This document shows positions 60,119-64,000 of a stretch of DNA of 64,000 nucleotides, piece by piece (position 1 is the first letter of the stretch; every line of letters begins with the position of its first letter). This DNA is from Bacteroidota bacterium. Lineage in GTDB: Bacteria; Bacteroidota; Bacteroidia; Bacteroidales; P3. The stretch spans positions 53,190 to 117,189 of the forward strand of contig JAFNAR010000004.1 of the NCBI GenBank assembly GCA_017860255.1, written 5' to 3'. Made by a program: the position numbers and the translations under genes. The notes below the pieces were generated by a model. It was not told the origin of the DNA. It saw only the letters and a program-made list of their open reading frames with translations, and did not search any database.

Positions 60119-62251
60119 TTACGAAGATGCAATATTTAGGTCTGAAGATGCAGTCTTAGTGGTGTTAAGATAGTATCTTTGAGTCTTTGATGATTGACAT
60201 AAATTGCTCAATTTCCCGCTATATGTCAATGTCAACCGGTGCATGGCTCTTGTTACAGCAACATAAAGCATGCTCCTGTCTATTTCGGAATAGTAATTTC
60301 TATCATTAGCCTGAGGAATAATTACTTCGTCAAACTCCAATCCCTTAGCCATGTGAGCAGATGTGATAACAATGCCCTGAACAAAAGCGAAACTTTGGCT
60401 TGAAAGGAAGTAAATATTATTGTTATATGATTTGAGATTTTCGGCGATGTCTTTTGCCTGTGATTCGGTTTTGCAAATGATTCCTATCGATTTGTGATTT
60501 GATTTTTTGAATTTAGAAATCAACCCGACAATACCTAATAATTCTTCTCCCTCATTTTTGAATCTTAAAATTTGAGGTTGCTCACCATGACGTGCAACTG
60601 GTTCTAATTCTTCATTTGTACGAATTTGTTGTGAAAAAGCTGTTATTTCATAAGTTGACCTATAACTTTTACATAGTTTAATCACCTCTCCCCTAACCAA
60701 AACTTTTTGAATCATACTGGCAGTAGAAGAACCGTAAGGATTGACAGACTGGCTTGCATCACCCAAAACCGTTTTCCTACAAGAATAAAGTTTATGCAAT
60801 ACCTTGTACTGAATAGGTGAGTAATCCTGCATTTCGTCGATTAACAGATGCTTTACGTGATTTTGAGTATTATTCCCCTCCAAAGCCATGTGTAAGTAAG
60901 CCAAAGGGGCTAAATCTGCATATTCAAGAGTCCGATTTTTTCGCATCTTAAATAGTTCCGGTTTATCAATCCATTCAAAGAAATCCTTGTAAACCTGAAT
61001 GTCGTTGTTTCCGGCAAACATGTTCCTTATCTCCTTTTTAAGGATATTTCGTTCTGCTGCTCTTACCGTAATATGGTATTGGGTTTGTGCCATTTCTAGA
61101 ATGTAATCGGTCATGGGTTCAAATCTTCGACGCATCGGATAGCGATTGAAACGTCTGAATTGTTCTTCAATAAATACAGCAGGAATGGTGATATAATTTG
61201 TCAGTTTTACATCTTTTGCTTTGAAATAAGTGTTTTCAATATGCAGAATATAACGGTCAAATTGGGATATAAAGTCAAAAGATGCCTTGTACTGTATCCG
61301 TTCTATAAAGTCCAAAGCAGGTTTGCCAAGCAATTCCGTAACTTGTTCAAAGAAATTCTGGTATTTATATTTGTTATTTAGAATATCAGAAAGTATCTGT
61401 TCAATACTGATTTCAGGAATGGTTTCTTCTCCCAATTCGGGAAGTACATTCGAAATATAATCTGCAAAAACTTTATTAGGAGAGATAATGAGCATATCTT
61501 TTGAAGAAAGGTTAGCCTTAAAACGATAAAGTAGATAGGCTATGCGGTGTAAAGCAATTGATGTTTTACCCGAACCTGCAACACCCTGAATAATGAGCGT
61601 TTGTGCATCTTCATTACGAATTATCCTGTTTTGTTCACGCTGTATAGTTGCAACAATATTCTTCATCTTATCATCTGCGTTAGAACTCAATTCTTTTTGC
61701 AAGATGTCATCATGGACAGTCAATGAACTTTCAATCATAAATTCCATTTTCCCATTTCGAATACGGTACTGTCGTTTTAATAATATATCTCCCTGAATTT
61801 CTCCAACAGGGGTAATATAAGATGCTTCGCCTAATTCTTGGTTGTAGAACATACTTGAAATAGGCGCACGCCAATCGTAAATCAGGTTGATTTTGTTGGT
61901 GAAATCGTAAAAGGAATGAATTCCAATATAGGCAGGCAATACCTTGCTTGCTTCACTTTTCTCTCGGAAATCTATACGTCCAAAATAAGGTATATCCAGT
62001 ATTTTACTCAATTGTTTCCGTTTGCTAATTACGTTTTTACCCGATGCAAAGTGATTCAGTATACTTTCTCGCATGGAGCGGATTTCATGCGGGTCAATAT
62101 CCTTATTCGACCATAGGTAATCCTTATACTCTGCCAATGTATCGACATGTTCTTTCACTGACACATCCGTATTGTCAATAATACTTTTCAGAAGTTCTAT
62201 AACCTGCTTCAAATACTCTCTTTCTTGATTTTCTGTTTTGTTGAATATCAT
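60119..62251 (-). CDS. HelD-like superfamily 1 DNA/RNA-polymerase-associated helicase
   Basis: This 710-residue UvrD/Rep-type ATPase resembles HelD, which recycles stalled RNA polymerase. Seen: the HelD-specific segment YDWRAPISSMFYNQELGEAS, Walker A GVAGSGKTSIALHRIAYLLY, LLIDEMQDYSPIQYKVLHKL (Walker B with DEMQDYS), GDASQSVNPYG, CKSYRSTYEI, and the C-terminal motif VTSAHMAKGLEFDEVIIPQA with YVAVTRAMHRLTL. The start is ATG 62251 (MIFNKTENQE); an ATG at 62272 adds seven residues. After the last conserved motif the C-terminal ~25 residues (TQRYYLNTTKTASSDLNIAS) run through a stretch of repeated GCATCTTC sequence and may not be ancestral. Base composition is visibly less AT-rich than in neighbouring genes. 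Confidence 0.88.
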   Translation of the reverse strand: MIFNKTENQEREYLKQVIELLKSIIDNTDVSVKEHVDTLAEYKDYLWSNKDIDPHEIRSMRESILNHFASGKNVISKRKQLSKILDIPYFGRIDFREKSEASKVLPAYIGIHSFYDFTNKINLIYDWRAPISSMFYNQELGEASYITPVGEIQGDILLKRQYRIRNGKMEFMIESSLTVHDDILQKELSSNADDKMKNIVATIQREQNRIIRNEDAQTLIIQGVAGSGKTSIALHRIAYLLYRFKANLSSKDMLIISPNKVFADYISNVLPELGEETIPEISIEQILSDILNNKYKYQNFFEQVTELLGKPALDFIERIQYKASFDFISQFDRYILHIENTYFKAKDVKLTNYITIPAVFIEEQFRRFNRYPMRRRFEPMTDYILEMAQTQYHITVRAAERNILKKEIRNMFAGNNDIQVYKDFFEWIDKPELFKMRKNRTLEYADLAPLAYLHMALEGNNTQNHVKHLLIDEMQDYSPIQYKVLHKLYSCRKTVLGDASQSVNPYGSSTASMIQKVLVRGEVIKLCKSYRSTYEITAFSQQIRTNEELEPVARHGEQPQILRFKNEGEELLGIVGLISKFKKSNHKSIGIICKTESQAKDIAENLKSYNNNIYFLSSQSFAFVQGIVITSAHMAKGLEFDEVIIPQANDRNYYSEIDRSMLYVAVTRAMHRLTLTYSGKLSNLCQSSKTQRYYLNTTKTASSDLNIASS

Positions 62252-62295
62252 AATTAATTGTCTATAAATCATTAAAAACGCTACAAAAGGGCAGG

Positions 62296-62303
62296 CAAAA
62301 TTA
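62296..62303 (-). promoter_or_regulatory. -7 element TAATTTTG for the HelD-like gene
   Basis: TAATTTTG on the minus strand, 45 bases upstream of the ATG at 62251. No clear TTTG box at 19-20 bases. It supports transcription of the HelD gene away from the nucleotidyltransferase gene. Confidence 0.5.
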
Positions 62304-62388
62304 CAGCATTATTGATTTGTAAAAAATGACTATTTGTAGCTACATAAAGGTTACATTTATTTTTACCGGACAACAATGATATTTTTTG

Positions 62389-62396
62389 TAATTTTG
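62389..62396 (+). promoter_or_regulatory. -7 element TAATTTTG for the nucleotidyltransferase gene
   Basis: TAATTTTG ends eight bases ahead of the ATG at 62404, implying a very short leader. No clear -33 box. Confidence 0.45.
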
Positions 62397-62403
62397 CATC
62401 CTC

Positions 62404-62988
62404 ATGACTATTTTTAATCTTGCAGAACATAACAGACAAGCCGCATGGAAAATACTGGACGATACTGGTATTATTCAGGCATGGGAAAATATTGATGCAA
62501 CAGTCAACGTCGTCGGCTCGCTCAAATCTGGACTGATGATGAAAAACAGGGATATTGATTTACACATTTATACAGACCAGCTCATCTTGTCTGAAAGTTT
62601 TTCAGTAATAGAAAAACTCGCTAAAAATCGCTCCATAAAAGAGATTCACTATATAAACCAAATTAACACTGAAGAAGAATGTATCGAATGGCATGTGTTG
62701 TACGAAGACAAAGAAATGATTCGATGGAAGTTTGATATGATACATATTCGTCGTGGTTCAAAGTACGACGGATTTGTAGAAAAGGTAACCGATACTATTA
62801 TCAAACAGTTAAATTCTGAAACAAAAGAAGCCATTCTTCGCATTAAATTCGACATGCCAGATAACTGCCAAATACCCGGAATAGAAATATATAGGGCTGT
62901 TCTATCGGGCGGTGTCAGAAGCTATAATGAGTTTATGGATTGGCGAAAGGATAATCTATTTACAAACAGCATGGAATGGATACCTTAA
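62404..62988 (+). CDS. Nucleotidyltransferase-fold protein
   Basis: This 194-residue protein has the NTase core NVVGSLKSGLMMKNRDIDLH (Gly38-Ser39, then Asp50 and Asp52 as metal ligands), with a third acidic residue expected in the RWKFDMIHI strand (Asp111). The remainder is helical with a DEFMDW-like C-terminal Trp region (YNEFMDWRKDN). It resembles minimal or substrate-specific nucleotidyltransferases rather than a DNA polymerase. The substrate is unknown. It is divergent from HelD and overlaps or closely precedes the PAS-LuxR gene, so it belongs to the same acquired block. Confidence 0.75.
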   Translation: MTIFNLAEHNRQAAWKILDDTGIIQAWENIDATVNVVGSLKSGLMMKNRDIDLHIYTDQLILSESFSVIEKLAKNRSIKEIHYINQINTEEECIEWHVLYEDKEMIRWKFDMIHIRRGSKYDGFVEKVTDTIIKQLNSETKEAILRIKFDMPDNCQIPGIEIYRAVLSGGVRSYNEFMDWRKDNLFTNSMEWIP

Positions 62989-63044
62989 GCTCATCCCCCC
63001 AAAAAAGTATAATATTTAAAACATATATCGTGATTTCTAATAAA

Positions 63045-63797
63045 ATGACCAGAGAAGAACTATGGTCAAGGCAGCAAATACGCTACCCTGATGTTGATTA
63101 TGATTTTTGGAAGGAGCAAAGAGAATCAGTCCGGCAACTATCGAAAATGAGCCGAAGTTGCTTCTTCACTGTAGATGTGTTCAAATGCAGGTACGATTTT
63201 GCTTCCGAAAATTTTGCAAATACTTTCGGATATAATTCTTCATTGCTTGCAACTATCGAAAATCAGGGCGATATGTTAGAAGAACGGATACATCCTGATG
63301 ATAGGACGCAGATGATTGAACTCCAAAAAAAACACGCTCAATTCATCTATTCCCTTCCTCTTGAAAACCGAAATAATTATGCTCATACTTTCCAAATGCG
63401 TATGCTTAACTGCAAGCAGCAATATGTGAATGTAATAAGCCGTCAAAGGGTTATTCAGAAAGATAGGAACGGAAAGGCTTGGATTATTTTGGGATGCATG
63501 AACATCTCGCCAGACCAAACTCCTGTTGAAAAAATTAAAAGTACTGTTTTCAACCTAAAAACAGGTGAAATTATTCATCCGCTCATGCAGGAACGCACAA
63601 AGGGAATCTTGACAAAGAAGGAAAAGGAAATCTTGCTCCTTATCCATCAGGGGTATTTAAGCAAAGAAATTGCTTACAAACTCGAAATAAGTATTTTTAC
63701 GGTAAATAACCACCGCAAAAACATACTGAAAAAATTACATGCAAATAATGCGATTGAAGCCATTAATCAGGCTGCTATTATCGGACTGCTGGGTTAG
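63045..63797 (+). CDS. PAS-domain LuxR-family transcriptional regulator
   Basis: From ATG 63045 (MTREELWSRQQIRYPDVDYD) this has 250 residues; an ATG at 62976 would add 23. A PAS-fold sensing part (about 40-160: CFFTVDVFKCRYDFASENFA, then NTFGYN, IHPDDRTQMIELQK, INVISRQRVIQKDRNGKAWI-like strands) precedes a LuxR/GerE DNA-binding domain: LTKKEKEILLLIHQGYLSKE, IAYKLEISIFTVNNHRKNIL, KKLHANNAIEAINQA. No ligand pocket residues are identifiable. It ends the block flanked by the 23-bp repeats. Targets are unknown. Confidence 0.9.
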   Translation: MTREELWSRQQIRYPDVDYDFWKEQRESVRQLSKMSRSCFFTVDVFKCRYDFASENFANTFGYNSSLLATIENQGDMLEERIHPDDRTQMIELQKKHAQFIYSLPLENRNNYAHTFQMRMLNCKQQYVNVISRQRVIQKDRNGKAWIILGCMNISPDQTPVEKIKSTVFNLKTGEIIHPLMQERTKGILTKKEKEILLLIHQGYLSKEIAYKLEISIFTVNNHRKNILKKLHANNAIEAINQAAIIGLLG

Positions 63798-63897
63798 AAT
63801 TAGGAGTTGCATTTTTTATATTTATAATTTAAAAACAAATGATTGGCATGAAAGTAAAATTATAGTTTCAGAAGAAACAAAAAGACAAAAAGAATAT

Positions 63898-63920
63898 TTT
63901 TGAAAAAGAGGCCGTGTTTT
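63898..63920 (+). repeat. 23-bp direct repeat, right copy
   Basis: TTTTGAAAAAGAGGCCGTGT plus TTT, one base different from the copy at 59971-59993. It ends five bases before the IS3 inverted repeat. Confidence 0.75.
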
Positions 63921-63925
63921 TGAAG

Positions 63926-64000
63926 TGACCCCAAAAAGTTGGACAGATTAATAATAATTTGATTCTATAAGAGCTCGGTATTGCACTGGGCTCTTTCCAT
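63926..64000 (-). mobile_element. End of an IS3-family insertion sequence
   Basis: The element begins with TGACCCCAAAAAGTTGGACA, which has the form of an IS3-family (IS150-group) terminal inverted repeat, and contains the transposase 3' end on the minus strand. The rest lies beyond the window. Confidence 0.8.
63948..64000 (-). CDS. IS3-family transposase OrfB, C-terminal end (partial)
   Basis: The minus strand reads GKSPVQYRALIESNYY and a stop at 63948-63950. This is the typical C-terminal end of IS3-type OrfB (a GxSPxxYR motif near the stop). Only 16 codons are inside the window, so completeness cannot be judged. Confidence 0.75.
   Translation of the reverse strand, partial: GKSPVQYRALIESNYY

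Noticed and set aside
61100..61140. tRNA-like T-loop sequence within the HelD gene
   Set aside because: Only a single GGTTCAAATC-like stretch is present, with no acceptor or anticodon stem, inside a coding region.

Overview
The window is AT-rich DNA from a member of the Bacteroidales (Bacteroidetes). The evidence is: promoters of the Bacteroidetes form (TTTG, 19 bp, TAnnTTTG) in front of many genes; type IX secretion system (T9SS) cargo tails of both types; a FimA/Mfa-type (type V) pilus operon, typical of Bacteroidales; an rnf operon starting with rnfB; and an EF-G2-like second elongation factor G. No tRNA, rRNA or CRISPR array was seen. Species is not resolvable from sequence alone.

Layout. 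1-10,090 is mostly housekeeping: a B12-dependent ribonucleotide reductase (cut by the left edge), a lipoprotein, a cyclophilin lipoprotein, pheS, folB, a sugar aminotransferase with galE, an HU-like protein, a NodB-type deacetylase with recX, and a divergent serpin lipoprotein. A repeat-rich spacer lies at 7,380-7,830. 10,242-14,190 holds the EF-G2-like factor and a membrane LiaF-like/LytTR pair with a candidate LytTR operator. 14,368-20,158 is an rnf operon (B, C, a secreted protein, D, G, E, then a LutA-like CCG protein) with no rnfA at its usual place. yhcC and rlmN follow.

22,870-35,180 is a T9SS surface module: a giant YDG/MBG-repeat adhesin (about 3,300 codons, broken into three frames by two apparent deletions) with a type-B C-terminal domain, then a PorP/SprF-like and an OmpA-like partner. 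35,429-35,531 carries five 15-bp palindromes at an exact 22-bp period. It lies upstream of a type V pilus operon (DUF3575, Mfa2-like, Mfa1-like fimbrillin, Mfa2-like, and a GLUG-repeat adhesin with a type-A T9SS tail) that ends at 44,768. ispG follows.

Two accessory regions close the window. 46,157-50,176 is a cassette of an HNH protein, a GNAT-PIN-GNAT-like-PUA-like fusion and an ASCH protein, bracketed by a remnant and an intact copy of a HipB-like regulator gene; the intact copy has three operators exactly 41 bp apart. After a secreted nuclease, a YdiJ-like dehydrogenase, a CapD-like dehydratase and an acyltransferase, 56,983-64,000 is a patchwork of acquired modules: a DUF488 gene pair bracketed by a 92-bp direct repeat of the acyltransferase 3' end, a GIY-YIG gene, a HelD/nucleotidyltransferase/PAS-LuxR block bracketed by 23-bp direct repeats, and the end of an IS3-family element. 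The best candidates for undescribed biology are the HNH/GNAT-PIN/ASCH cassette, the 22-bp palindrome array, the DUF488 cassette and the rnfA-less rnf operon.
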